From Pseudomonas sp. ANT_J12 (GTDB taxonomy: Bacteria; Pseudomonadota; Gammaproteobacteria; Pseudomonadales; Pseudomonadaceae), in assembly GCF_008370045.1 (NCBI RefSeq), contig NZ_VOBN01000026.1, forward strand, positions 1 through 64,000: a stretch of DNA of 64,000 nt. Direction: 5' to 3'. Under the pieces are notes generated by a model. The model did no database searches, was not told the DNA's origin, and saw nothing but the letters and a program-made list of their open reading frames with translations. The translations under genes were made by a program, and so were the position numbers. Below, piece after piece: positions 8,210 to 17,709 of the stretch (positions are counted from its first letter, which is position 1; each line of letters opens with the position of its first letter).

Positions 8210-8773
8210 ATGTCGCGTCCATTGAAAGTCGTTGCCCTCTCCGGCGGTACCTGGCGTCCGTCCCGCACCCTGGTGCTGACCCAAGCGTTGTTGGCCGAAC
8301 TCGGTGAACAGTTGCCGATCGAGAGCAAGCTGATCGAACTGGGCGACATCGCCCGACCACTGGGTGCGGCGCTGGCCCGTCAGGAACTGAGCGCCGAGGT
8401 CGAAGCCGAGCTGCAAGCCATCGAAAGCGCTGATTTGCTGATCGTCGCCGCGCCGGTTTACCGCGGTTCCTACCCCGGCCTGCTCAAGCACCTGTTCGAC
8501 CTCATCGACCTGAATGCGCTGATCAACACTCCGGTGCTGTTGGCGGCTACCGGTGGCAGCGAACGTCATGCACTGGTGCTCGATCATCAACTGCGCCCGC
8601 TGTTCAGTTTCTTCCAGGCCCTGACCTTGCCGATTGGCGTCTACGCCACCGAAGCCGATTTCTCGAATTACCAAATAACCAGTGAGCCCTTGAAGGCCCG
8701 CATTCGTCTTGCTGCAGAACGCGCCGCGCCGCTGTTTGGTGTGTACCCCAAAAATCTGCTGAAAATCGCTTAA
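8210..8773 (+). CDS. msuE: NAD(P)H-dependent FMN reductase, MsuE/SsuE type
   Basis: A 187-residue flavin reductase supplying reduced FMN to the sulfonate monooxygenases encoded next to it. It begins RPLKVVALSGGTWRPSRTLVL, the flavodoxin-like phosphate-binding motif of the family. It also carries SPVYRGSYPGL-like (APVYRGSYPGL) and ATGGSERHALVLDHQLRPLF motifs that I recognise from MsuE. The frame is open upstream to 8042, but the ATG at 8210 follows an AAAAAGGAACTG ribosome site and gives the family length. It is the first gene of a four-gene operon; msuD starts 10 bases after its stop codon. Confidence 0.93.
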   Translation: MSRPLKVVALSGGTWRPSRTLVLTQALLAELGEQLPIESKLIELGDIARPLGAALARQELSAEVEAELQAIESADLLIVAAPVYRGSYPGLLKHLFDLIDLNALINTPVLLAATGGSERHALVLDHQLRPLFSFFQALTLPIGVYATEADFSNYQITSEPLKARIRLAAERAAPLFGVYPKNLLKIA

Positions 8774-8783
8774 GGATCTCTTC

Positions 8784-9929
8784 ATGGATGTTTTCTGGTT
8801 TCTGCCGACCCACGGCGACGGCCATTACCTGGGCACCACCCAGGGCGCCCGCCCGGTGACGCTCAACTATTTGAAACAAGTGGCCCAGGCCGCCGACAGC
8901 CTCGGCTACCACGGTGTACTGATTCCCACCGGCCGCTCCTGCGAAGACTCGTGGGTGATTGCCTCGGCGCTGGTGCCGTTGACCGAACGCCTGAAATACC
9001 TGGTGGCGATTCGTCCGGGAATCATCTCGCCGACGGTATCGGCGCGCATGGCTGCCACCCTGGATCGACTGTCCAACGGCCGTTTGCTGATCAACGTGGT
9101 GACCGGCGGCGATCCGGATGAAAACCGGGGCGATGGGATCTTCCTCGATCACAGCGAACGCTACGAAGTCACCGATGAGTTCCTGCAGATCTGGCGTCGC
9201 GTGCTGCAAGGCGAGTCGGTGGATTTCGAAGGCAAACACCTGCAAGTGCAGAACGCCAAGGCGTTGTATCCGCCGGTGCAGAAACCCTATCCGCCGTTGT
9301 ACTTCGGCGGTTCCTCGGAAGCGGCCCACGAACTCGCCGCCGAGCAGGTCGACGTTTACCTGACCTGGGGCGAGCCACCGGCCGCCGTGGCGGAAAAACT
9401 CGCCGATGTGCGTGAACGTGCCGCACGCAATGGGCGCACGGTGAAGTTCGGGATTCGCCTGCATGTGATCGTGCGCGAGACCGCCGAAGAGGCGTGGAAA
9501 GCCGCGGACAAACTGATCGAGCACATCAGCGACGAGACTATCGCCGCCGCGCAGAAATCGTTCTCGCGCTTTGATTCCGAAGGTCAGCGACGCATGGCGG
9601 CGTTGCACGACGGGCGTCGCGACAACCTGGAAATCGCGCCCAACCTGTGGGCCGGTGTCGGCCTGGTGCGTGGTGGCGCCGGGACCGCGTTGGTGGGCGA
9701 TCCGCAGCAAGTGGCGGCGCGGATCAAGGAATACGCGGACCTGGGGATCGAGAGCTTTATTTTCTCCGGCTATCCACACCTTGAAGAGGCGTATCGCTTT
9801 GCCGAGCTGGTGTTCCCGCTGTTGCCGGAACCGTACGCGAGCCTGGCCGGACGCGGTGTGACCAACCTCACCGGGCCGTTTGGCGAAATGATTGCCAATG
9901 ATGTGCTGCCGACCAAAGCCACGGCCTGA
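8784..9929 (+). CDS. msuD: FMNH2-dependent alkane/methanesulfonate monooxygenase, MsuD/SsuD type
   Basis: A 381-residue luciferase-like (TIM-barrel) monooxygenase. It uses reduced FMN and oxygen to cleave the C-S bond of alkanesulfonates, releasing sulfite and an aldehyde. Family stretches include WFLPTHGDGHYLG at the start, GYHGVLIPTGRSCEDSW, INVVTGGDPDENRGDG and FIFSGYPHLEEAYRF. Length and motifs fit MsuD/SsuD exactly. Reduced flavin would come from MsuE. A palindromic repeat lies in the 140-bp gap before msuC. Confidence 0.93.
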   Translation: MDVFWFLPTHGDGHYLGTTQGARPVTLNYLKQVAQAADSLGYHGVLIPTGRSCEDSWVIASALVPLTERLKYLVAIRPGIISPTVSARMAATLDRLSNGRLLINVVTGGDPDENRGDGIFLDHSERYEVTDEFLQIWRRVLQGESVDFEGKHLQVQNAKALYPPVQKPYPPLYFGGSSEAAHELAAEQVDVYLTWGEPPAAVAEKLADVRERAARNGRTVKFGIRLHVIVRETAEEAWKAADKLIEHISDETIAAAQKSFSRFDSEGQRRMAALHDGRRDNLEIAPNLWAGVGLVRGGAGTALVGDPQQVAARIKEYADLGIESFIFSGYPHLEEAYRFAELVFPLLPEPYASLAGRGVTNLTGPFGEMIANDVLPTKATA

Positions 9930-9940
9930 CCGCCACGCCT

Positions 9941-10042
9941 GATCGTTCCCACGCTCTGCGTGGGAATGCAGCCCGTGACGCTCCGCGTCACTGGACGCGG
10001 AGCGTCCCCAGAGGCATTCCCACGCAGAGCGTAGGAACGATC
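9941..10042. repeat. GATCGTTCCCACGC palindromic element, copy 1
   Basis: An approximately 100-bp nested palindrome between msuD and msuC. Outer arms begin GATCGTTCCCACGC and end in its complement. Each outer arm folds into its own hairpin (TTCCCACGC/GCGTGGGAA). Inner arms are GACGCTCCGCGTC and its inverse. It lies inside an operon. Confidence 0.85.
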
Positions 10043-10069
10043 GGTCTCCAGAAATAAGGAATCCCCCGC

Positions 10070-11257
10070 GTGACGGCCAAACCACAAAGCGCCCTGCTCT
10101 CCCCCTTGCACACCGCTCGCCAACTGGCAGCTGAGTTTGCCCTGACCGCCGTTGAGCGCGACGAACGTGGCGGCACGCCCAAAGCCGAGCGTGATGCCCT
10201 GCGCCACAGCGGTCTGCTCGCGCTGAGCATTCCCACCCAGTACGGCGGCCTCGGCGCCAGCTGGAGTGAAACCCTGACCATCGTGCGCGAGTTTGCCAAG
10301 GTCGACAGCTCCATCGCGCATGTCTTCGGTTTCCATCACCTGATGCTCGCCACCGTGCGCCTGTTCGCCAAGCCCGAACAGTGGCAGCCGTGGTTCGAGC
10401 AAACGGCGCGCAAGAACTGGTTCTGGGGCAACGCCCTCAACCCGCTGGACACCCGCACCGTGGTGAAAAACCTCGGCGGCTGGCGCGAGTTTTCCGGCAA
10501 GAAAAGCTTCTGCTCCGGCGCCAGCGATTCACAAATGCTGATCGCCTCGGCGGTGGATGAAAGTGCCGGCGGCAAGCTGTTGATCGCCGCAATCCCCAGC
10601 GGTCGCAGCGGCATCACCCTGCACAACGACTGGAACAACATGGGCCAGCGCCAGACCGACAGCGGCAGCGCGACTTTCGAACGGGTGCGGGTCGAAAAGT
10701 CGGAATTGCTCCTCGATCCCGGCCCATTGAGCACGCCGTTCGCCTGCCTGCGGCCATTAATCGCCCAGCTGACTTTCACCCATATGTTCCTCGGCATCGC
10801 CGAAGGTGCCTTCGAAGAAGCGCGGCAATACACCCTGACCGAAACCCGGCCCTGGCATAAATCCAGCGCCCAGGATGTGCGCGAAGACCCGTATGTGCTC
10901 GCCCATTACGGCGAATACTGGGTCGCCCTTGAAGGCGTCCGCCTGTTGGTGGAACGCGCCGCCGACCTGCTCGACAAGGCCTGGGCCAAAGGCCCCAATC
11001 TCAGCGCCGAAGAGCGCGGGCATCTGGCAACCGCCATCGCCACGGCCAAGGTCGCCGCCACCCGCAATGGCCTGGAACTGTGCAGCCGTCTGTTCGAAGT
11101 GACCGGCGCGCGCTCGACTCACGCCTCGCTGCGCCTGGATCGCCACTGGCGCAACCTGCGCACGCAAACCCTGCACGACCCGGTGGATTACAAACTCCAT
11201 GAACTGGGTGATTGGGCGCTGAACCAGTCCCTGCCGATTCCGACCTTCTATTCCTGA
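10070..11257 (+). CDS. msuC: FMNH2-dependent monooxygenase of the acyl-CoA dehydrogenase fold, MsuC type
   Basis: A 395-residue flavin-dependent monooxygenase related to DszC and acyl-CoA dehydrogenases. In the msu system of Pseudomonas the MsuC protein oxidises methanesulfinate to methanesulfonate, feeding MsuD. Visible features are the all-helical N-terminal domain (STQYGGLGASWSETL-like), the central NDWNNMGQRQTDSGSATF stretch typical of this group, and the C-terminal arginine-rich FRN segment (RLDRHWRNLRTQTLHDPVDYK). The start is a GTG at 10070 with AAGGA nine bases upstream. Order and strand match the msuEDC operon. Confidence 0.88.
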   Translation: MTAKPQSALLSPLHTARQLAAEFALTAVERDERGGTPKAERDALRHSGLLALSIPTQYGGLGASWSETLTIVREFAKVDSSIAHVFGFHHLMLATVRLFAKPEQWQPWFEQTARKNWFWGNALNPLDTRTVVKNLGGWREFSGKKSFCSGASDSQMLIASAVDESAGGKLLIAAIPSGRSGITLHNDWNNMGQRQTDSGSATFERVRVEKSELLLDPGPLSTPFACLRPLIAQLTFTHMFLGIAEGAFEEARQYTLTETRPWHKSSAQDVREDPYVLAHYGEYWVALEGVRLLVERAADLLDKAWAKGPNLSAEERGHLATAIATAKVAATRNGLELCSRLFEVTGARSTHASLRLDRHWRNLRTQTLHDPVDYKLHELGDWALNQSLPIPTFYS

Positions 11258-11279
11258 CCTTCTTTTCATGGAGCCTGCC

Positions 11280-12379
<1,100 letters not shown>

Positions 12380-12383
<4 letters not shown>

Positions 12384-12745
12384 CTCACTAGGTTGCAGTG
12401 CAGCGCGTCGTCATGGCTGCGCTCCAGGCTGTGCAACACCTGGAATGAGCCGAAGGTCACGGTTTTCGCCTGATGGGCGCGGATCAGGTGCCAGAAATCC
12501 TGCTCGCCGCTTTCAAAGCGCTGGAACGCGGCTTCACCCGCCTCGCGGGATTGCCATTGCAGGTAATTGAGCACCCGCCGACCGTCGTCGCTGGCCTGGA
12601 TGCTCGCGCTCAAGAAGCCGCTGAAATCCTGGGCCAGGCGCTCGGTCTGAGCGGACAGCGCCGACACCAGCGCGGGTTGTTGATGCGGCTCGATCTCGAA
12701 TTCGATCAGCTGGGTGAAACTGCGGTTTTTCGCTGACGTTGGCAT
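12380..12745 (-). CDS. Antibiotic-biosynthesis-monooxygenase (ABM) family protein, probable SoxR target
   Basis: A 121-residue protein of the dimeric ferredoxin-like ABM fold. It has an N-terminal strand with IEFEIEPHQQPALVSALSAQ, a repeat-like central FLSASIQASDDGRRVLNYLQW, and a helix ending in FW. Members include quinol monooxygenases and heme-degrading enzymes. The gene is divergent from soxR and has a SoxR box inside its promoter. P. aeruginosa, as I recall, has a comparable soxR-linked target (PA2274). It probably helps handle redox-cycling compounds. Its substrate is unknown. Confidence 0.75.
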
Positions 12746-12795
12746 GAATAGTCCCCACTCACCTTTTAACCGGATCTTGCGATCCGAAGGCCTGC

Positions 12796-12826
12796 AGGGT
12801 AAAACCTCTAGCTAACCAGAGGTCAA
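12796..12826 (-). promoter_or_regulatory. SoxR box within a 19-bp-spacer promoter of the ABM gene
   Basis: The 18-bp palindrome CCTCTAGCTAACCAGAGG (12805-12822) closely matches the SoxR site CCTCAAGTTAACTTGAGG. On the minus strand it sits between a -35 element TTGACC and a weak -10 element TACCCT with a 19-base spacer. That long spacing is the hallmark of promoters activated by MerR/SoxR proteins. Activation by the adjacent SoxR is inferred. Confidence 0.85.
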
Positions 12827-12839
12827 GAGGCTTTTTTAA

Positions 12840-13289
12840 ATGGTTACCCCGGAAAACCTGCACAAGGAACTGACCGTCGGCCAAGTCGCCACCCGCAGCG
12901 GCGTGGCCGTGACCGCCCTGCACTTCTATGAAACCAAGGGCTTGATCAAAAGCCATCGCAACCAGGGCAACCAGCGCCGCTATCCACGGGAAGTGTTGCG
13001 CCGAGTGGCGTTGATCAAGGTCGCGCAACGGCTGGGGATTCCGTTGGCGGAGATTGCCGAAGCGCTGCAATCCTTGCCGGACAACCGCGCGCCGACGGCG
13101 GCGGATTGGCAGGTGTTGTCGGCGCGGTGGAGCCGGGATCTGGATCAGCGGATTCAGCAATTGACCTTGTTGCGGGACCGGCTCAATGGCTGCATCGGGT
13201 GTGGGTGTTTGTCGATGGAAGCGTGTCCGTTGCGCAACTTTGGCGATGTGCTCGGGGAGCAAGGACCTGGGGCGCAGCTGCTGGAGTGA
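12840..13289 (+). CDS. soxR: Redox-sensing transcriptional activator SoxR
   Basis: A 149-residue MerR-family regulator carrying a [2Fe-2S] cluster. The N-terminal winged helix reads LTVGQVATRSGVAVTALHFYE, followed by a dimerising helix. The C-terminal cluster-binding motif CIGCGCLSMEACPL contains the four cysteines. Oxidation of the cluster by superoxide or redox-cycling drugs switches on target promoters. In pseudomonads SoxR acts directly on transporters and monooxygenases and does not work through SoxS, which is absent here. The shared SoxR box lies 18 bases upstream. Confidence 0.93.
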   Translation: MVTPENLHKELTVGQVATRSGVAVTALHFYETKGLIKSHRNQGNQRRYPREVLRRVALIKVAQRLGIPLAEIAEALQSLPDNRAPTAADWQVLSARWSRDLDQRIQQLTLLRDRLNGCIGCGCLSMEACPLRNFGDVLGEQGPGAQLLE

Positions 13290-13391
13290 TCGTTCCCACG
13301 CTCCGCGTGGGAATGCAGCCGGGACGCTCCGCGTCCCATTGGAACGCGGAGCGTCCCTTGAGGCATTCCCACGCAGGCCATGGAAACGATC
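13288..13391. repeat. GATCGTTCCCACGC palindromic element, copy 2
   Basis: Nested palindrome of the same family as 9941-10042. It starts at the final codon of soxR, so its left end supplies the last bases of the soxR stop codon (TGA). Confidence 0.85.
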
Positions 13392-13630
13392 ATTTAGAAC
13401 CCCGGCGCAATCTGCCCTTTATAGCGGGTCAGAATGAACTGCCGTTCCGGGAGGTTAAACGGCGTTAAAGGTGGCAAACCCTGGCAATCTGCTGCTTCGC
13501 TGTTGATGGCTGAACAGTGGCGCTGCTGCTCGTCGGGCACTCGGTATCGGCGGTAGCCCTGACCTATAGTTATCCGACCGGAAACCGGCGAAGGAACACC
13601 TTCAACTCACAACAACAAGGGAGAACCGTT
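13392..13630 (+). other. Intergenic region before the VOC gene, no distinct feature
   Basis: With the preceding repeat, this makes a gene-free stretch of about 340 bp. Apart from a short CCGG-rich inverted repeat near 13576 and an AAGGGAGAA ribosome site at 13618-13626, I see nothing that can be named. Confidence 0.5.
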
Positions 13631-14089
13631 ATGAGCGTCCAACCCATTCCAGAGGGTTATCACAGCATCACCCCCTATCTCGGCATCCAGAAAGCCGCCG
13701 AGGCCATCGAGTTCTACAAAAAAGCCTTCAACGCCATTGAAGTGATGCGCCTGAGCATGCCCGACGGCGGCATTGGCCACGCCGAACTGCGCATCGGCGA
13801 CTGCCCGATCATGCTCGGCACGCCGTGCGATCAAGGACCGCTGAGCAACCCGGACAGATCACCGTCCGTGGGGCTGCACCTGTATGTGACCGATGTCGAC
13901 AAGTCCTACAAACAGGCGATTGCCGCCGGGGGCACGGTGGTGTCCGAGGTCAAGGATCAGTTTTATGGCGACCGCTCGGGGACTTTGAAGGATCCCTATG
14001 GGCACTTGTGGTTCCTGGCGACGCGCAAGGAGGATCTGACCCAGGAGCAGATTGAGCAACGGGCCAAGGAGATGTTTCAGCAGGGTTGA
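13631..14089 (+). CDS. VOC (glyoxalase/PhnB-like) family protein
   Basis: A 152-residue protein of the vicinal-oxygen-chelate superfamily, PhnB-like subgroup. Two beta-alpha-beta halves are visible: PYLGIQKAAEAIEFYKKAF followed by GHAELRIGDCPIMLG, then VGLHLYVTDVDKSYKQAIAAGG ending in DPYGHLWFLATRKEDL. Such proteins are usually dimers of unknown or fosfomycin-resistance/methyltransferase-related function. The ATG at 13631 follows AAGGGAGAA. It is apparently monocistronic, flanked on both sides by palindromic repeats. Confidence 0.85.
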   Translation: MSVQPIPEGYHSITPYLGIQKAAEAIEFYKKAFNAIEVMRLSMPDGGIGHAELRIGDCPIMLGTPCDQGPLSNPDRSPSVGLHLYVTDVDKSYKQAIAAGGTVVSEVKDQFYGDRSGTLKDPYGHLWFLATRKEDLTQEQIEQRAKEMFQQG

Positions 14090-14096
14090 GCACCAT

Positions 14097-14206
14097 GATC
14101 GTTCCCACGCTCTGCGTGGGAATGCCTCCACGGACGCTCCGCGTTCGGCTTTGGAGGGACGCGGAGCGTCCCGGGCTGCATTCCCACGCAGAGCGTGGGA
14201 ACGATC
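14097..14206. repeat. GATCGTTCCCACGC palindromic element, copy 3
   Basis: Complete nested palindrome immediately downstream of the VOC gene; the same outer and inner arms as the other copies. Confidence 0.88.
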
Positions 14207-14371
14207 AACGCATTCGCAGATTTCAGGGCCGCTTCGCAACCCAACGGGGGCAAGCCCCCTCGCCACAGGTGGTTCTACACACTTCATGAACAACCACCCC
14301 ACGCTTTGCGCCTTGCCGTAGCCGCCGAACAATTTCAGGATGCAGGCAACTACAACAAGGAGTCATTCCCC

Positions 14372-15247
14372 ATGTTCGCCGGATTCCTGAAAGACCAGCG
14401 CCACGTCAACGGCGTGGACATCGCCTACCGCATCGGCGGCACCGGCCCGGGCTTGCTGTTGCTGCACGGGCACCCGCAAACCCACGTCATCTGGCACAAG
14501 ATCGCCGAGCAACTGGCCGAGCATTTCACCGTGGTCGCCGTCGACCTGCGGGGCTACGGCGACAGCGGCAAACCGCTGGCCAACGACCACCACACTAACT
14601 ATTCCAAACGGGAAATGGCCAAGGACGGCGTCGAACTGATGAAGTCCCTGGGCTTAGAGCAGTTCTCGGTGCTGGCCCACGACCGTGGCGCCCGGGTTGC
14701 CCATCGCCTGGCGCTGGATCACCCCGCCGTTGTGCAACGCATGGTGCTGCTGGATATCGCGCCGACCCTGTCGATGTACGCCCAAACCAACGAAGCCTTC
14801 GCCCGCGCCTACTGGCATTGGTTCTTCCTGATCCGCCCGGCGCCGTTGCCGGAAACCCTGATCGAGGCTGATCCCGAATCCTACCTGCGCAGCGTGATGG
14901 GCAGCCGCAGCGCCGGGCTCAAGCCGTTCACAGCTGAAGCCTTCAGCGAATACCTGCGCTGCCTGAAGTTGCCCGGCACCGCCCGGGGGATCTGCGAGGA
15001 CTACCGCGCCAGCGCCGGCATCGACCTTGAGCATGACCGCGCCGACCTCGACGCCGGCCGTCATTTGAACCTGCCCTTGCTGGTGCTGTGGGGCGCCGAA
15101 GGCACCGTCGGCCGCTGTTTCGAGCCGCTGAAGGAATGGCAACTCGTCGCCACCGACGTGCGCGGTAAAGCGCTGCCCGCCGGCCATTACATCGCCGAAG
15201 AAGCCCCCGAACTGTTGCTCGCCGAGGTCCTGCCTTTCCTGCGCTGA
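14372..15247 (+). CDS. Alpha/beta hydrolase, haloacetate-dehalogenase-like
   Basis: A 291-residue cytoplasmic alpha/beta hydrolase. The oxyanion loop is HGHPQTH, and the nucleophile is an aspartate in LAHDRGARVAHRLALDHP where esterases carry serine. Fluoroacetate and haloacetate dehalogenases have a closely similar HDRGxR motif, with arginines binding the carboxylate. The catalytic histidine is in LPAGHYIAEEAP. I infer a C-halogen or similar carboxylate hydrolase. Related epoxide hydrolases are the alternative. The ATG at 14372 follows AAGGAG at a good distance; the frame is open further upstream through a repeat, which is not coding. Confidence 0.8.
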   Translation: MFAGFLKDQRHVNGVDIAYRIGGTGPGLLLLHGHPQTHVIWHKIAEQLAEHFTVVAVDLRGYGDSGKPLANDHHTNYSKREMAKDGVELMKSLGLEQFSVLAHDRGARVAHRLALDHPAVVQRMVLLDIAPTLSMYAQTNEAFARAYWHWFFLIRPAPLPETLIEADPESYLRSVMGSRSAGLKPFTAEAFSEYLRCLKLPGTARGICEDYRASAGIDLEHDRADLDAGRHLNLPLLVLWGAEGTVGRCFEPLKEWQLVATDVRGKALPAGHYIAEEAPELLLAEVLPFLR

Positions 15248-15344
15248 CACCCGAAACAGCCTGACCTGAATCCACCTCCCATCGCGGGCCTTAACGGGCC
15301 CGCGCGGGATCGTCATGCCCAAAAACCGTCTCGAGATAATAAAA

Positions 15345-16643
15345 ATGACAATCAGAAAACTGCTGGGAACCCTTTATGTGCAGGTGCTTATCGCCATCGC
15401 GATGGGCATTGTGATCGGGCATTACTGGCCCCAGGCCGGCATCGATCTCAAGCCGTTGGGCGACGGTTTTATCAAGCTGATCAAGATGATCATCGGCCCG
15501 ATCATCTTCTGCACCGTGGTCTCCGGGATCACCAGCATGCACGACGTGAAACAGGTAGGCCGGGTCGGTGGCAAGGCGTTGCTGTATTTCGAAGTGGTGT
15601 CCAGCATCGCGCTGTTGATCGGCTTGCTCGCGGCCCATGCGCTGCATCCGGGCGCGGGTTTCAACATCGACGTAAAGACCCTCGACACCTCGGCCATCGC
15701 CGGTTTTGTTGGCCAGGCGCAACACGGCGAAGGGGTGACCGGGTTTCTGCTGCATGTGATTCCCACCACGTTTTTCGAGGCGTTCTCCCAAGGGGAAATC
15801 CTGCCGGTGCTGTTCGTTTCGGTGCTGTTCGGCATTGCCCTGGTGATGGTCGGGGAAAAGGCTCGGCCGCTGGTGGGCATCATCAATCAGGCGAGCGAGG
15901 TGTTTTTCCGCATCGTCGGCATCATCAGCCGCGTCGCGCCCATCGGTGCATTTGGTGCGATTGCGTTCACCATCGGCAAGTACGGTCTCGGCTCGCTGCT
16001 GCCGTTGCTGAAGCTGATCGGCACCTTCTATCTCACCGCGTTTATCTTCGTCGTCTGTGTGCTGGGCAGCATCGCTCGTTATGCCGGGTTCAGCATTTTC
16101 AAATTGCTGGCGTACATCAAGGCTGAGCTGTTGATCGTGCTCGGCACCAGCTCTTCGGAGTCGGCGCTGCCGCAGTTGATCCAGAAACTGGAAAGCCTCG
16201 GTGCGTCGAAAGGCGTGGTGGGGATCGTGGTGCCGACCGGCTACACCTTCAACCTCGACGGCACCAACATCTATATGACCCTGGCGGTGTTGTTCCTCGC
16301 TCAAGCGACCAATATCGACCTGACGCTGGAGCAGCAACTGACCTTGCTGGCGGTGGCGATGCTCACGTCCAAAGGTGCGGGTGCGGTGGTGGGTGCCGGT
16401 TTTGTTGCATTGGCGGCGAGCCTGGCGGTGGTGCCAACTGTGCCGGTGGCGGCGATGGTACTTATCCTCGGCGTTGACCGCTTCATGGCGGAATGCCGAT
16501 CCCTGACCAACATCATCGGCAACGCCGTGGCAGCCTTGGTGGTCGCCGCGTGGGAAGGTGAACTGGACCGCAGCAAAATGGCGCCGATTGCCCTCAAGCG
16601 TGGGCGACATGCCCGGGCGGCCGCCAACGTTACCGCTGAATAA
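15345..16643 (+). CDS. dctA: C4-dicarboxylate:cation symporter, DctA/GltP (DAACS) family
   Basis: A 432-residue inner-membrane transporter with 8 helices and two re-entrant hairpins, as in DctA. The serine-rich hairpin LGTSSSESALPQLIQKLE and the TGYTFNLDGTNIYMTLAVLFLAQ segment, which form the substrate and sodium/proton sites, are both present. Substrates of the family are succinate, fumarate, malate or glutamate. The neighbouring LeuCD-like hydratase suggests maleate or a methylated relative. I prefer the ATG at 15345, which gives the family N-terminus; an in-frame ATG at 15315 is possible. The LysR gene follows 56 bases later. Confidence 0.88.
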   Translation: MTIRKLLGTLYVQVLIAIAMGIVIGHYWPQAGIDLKPLGDGFIKLIKMIIGPIIFCTVVSGITSMHDVKQVGRVGGKALLYFEVVSSIALLIGLLAAHALHPGAGFNIDVKTLDTSAIAGFVGQAQHGEGVTGFLLHVIPTTFFEAFSQGEILPVLFVSVLFGIALVMVGEKARPLVGIINQASEVFFRIVGIISRVAPIGAFGAIAFTIGKYGLGSLLPLLKLIGTFYLTAFIFVVCVLGSIARYAGFSIFKLLAYIKAELLIVLGTSSSESALPQLIQKLESLGASKGVVGIVVPTGYTFNLDGTNIYMTLAVLFLAQATNIDLTLEQQLTLLAVAMLTSKGAGAVVGAGFVALAASLAVVPTVPVAAMVLILGVDRFMAECRSLTNIIGNAVAALVVAAWEGELDRSKMAPIALKRGRHARAAANVTAE

Positions 16644-16699
16644 ATCCTGCAAACGGCGATGCTATGCTGGCGGCTCATGCCGCCAGTGCTCGTTCTGCC

Positions 16700-17614
16700 A
16701 TGACCCTCAAGAAAGACACCGTGCCCCTACCCGAAGACCTGCGAGTCCTGCTCACCGTCATCCGCAAAAACGGTTTCGCCGCAGCCGCCGATGAGCTGGG
16801 GCTGTCCCCTGCTTATGTCAGCAAGCGCATCCAGATTCTCGAAACCACCCTCGGCACCCGCCTGCTGCATCGCACCAGCCGACGCATTGCGCTGACCGAG
16901 GACGGCGAGCGGGTGCAGCGCTGGGCCTTGCGCATTCTCGATGACTTCCAGCAACTGCAAGACGAACTCTCCGACGCCCACGACAGCCCTCGTGGGCGCC
17001 TGCATGTGTGCAGCAGTTTCGGTTTCGGCCGTAACCATGTGGCGCCGGCCGTGTCGCTGTTGGCCGAGCGTTATCCGGAACTGGAGATTCGCCTGGACCT
17101 GTTCGACCGGGTGGTGGACATCGTCAGCGAAGGTTTCGACCTGGAGATCCGCGTCGGCGATGACATTCCCGGCCAGCACATCGGTCGGCGGCTGGTGAGC
17201 AACCGGCGCGTGTTGTGCGCAGCCCCCGGTTACCTGCAACGCCACGGCACGCCGCAGACCCTGGCGGATCTGGAGCAGCATCATTGCCTGGTGATCAAGG
17301 AGCGCGACAACGCGTTCGGCATCTGGAACCTGGAGCGCGACGGGGTCCAGGAAAGCGTGCGGGTCAGCGGGCCGTTGTCGTCCAACAACGGCGAGATTGT
17401 CTTGCAGTGGGCACTGGATGGGCGCGGGGTGTTGTTGCGCTCATTGTGGGATGTGAAGCCGTTGCTGGAGCAAGGCCGGCTGGTGCAGGTGCTGGCGGAT
17501 TACACCCAGAGTGCGAATGTGTGGGCGGTGTACCCGACGCGGTTGGCGTATTCCGGGAAGTTACGCGCGTGCGTGGAGTTTTTGCAGGCGCATTTCAAAG
17601 AGCTGTCGGTTTGA
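16700..17614 (+). CDS. LysR-family regulator, DmlR-like
   Basis: A 304-residue LysR regulator with an N-terminal winged helix (LRVLLTVIRKNGFAAAADELGLSPAYVSKRIQILE) and a periplasmic-binding-like effector domain. The DLEIRVGDDIPGQHIGRRLVSNRRVLCAAPGYL stretch resembles DmlR, the activator of D-malate catabolism in E. coli. It lies between the dicarboxylate symporter and the convergent LeuCD-type genes, so it probably controls this locus. The frame is open to an ATG at 16664, but the ATG at 16700 (MTLKKD) gives the usual family N-terminus. Confidence 0.85.
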   Translation: MTLKKDTVPLPEDLRVLLTVIRKNGFAAAADELGLSPAYVSKRIQILETTLGTRLLHRTSRRIALTEDGERVQRWALRILDDFQQLQDELSDAHDSPRGRLHVCSSFGFGRNHVAPAVSLLAERYPELEIRLDLFDRVVDIVSEGFDLEIRVGDDIPGQHIGRRLVSNRRVLCAAPGYLQRHGTPQTLADLEQHHCLVIKERDNAFGIWNLERDGVQESVRVSGPLSSNNGEIVLQWALDGRGVLLRSLWDVKPLLEQGRLVQVLADYTQSANVWAVYPTRLAYSGKLRACVEFLQAHFKELSV

Positions 17615-17637
17615 AGTGCGGTGAATGGGCGGGCCTC

Positions 17638-17702
17638 TTCGCGGGCTAGCCTCGCTCCAACGGTTCAACGTAGACCGTGTAGGAGCGAGGCTTGCCCGCG
17701 AA
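17638..17702. repeat. GTAGGAGCGAGGCTTGCCCGCGAA inverted pair (REPIN-like)
   Basis: Two oppositely oriented copies of the common fluorescent-pseudomonad REP (core GAGCGAGGCTTGCCCGCG) flank a short spacer between the LysR gene and the convergent hydratase small-subunit gene. The left copy has diverged (GGGCTAGCC). It may also act as a terminator for both genes. Confidence 0.85.
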
Positions 17703-17709
17703 AGCGATG

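Noticed and set aside
15291..16652. A 453-codon minus-strand frame over dctA
   Set aside because: Shadow of a clear membrane transporter; composition full of His, Gln and Asp.
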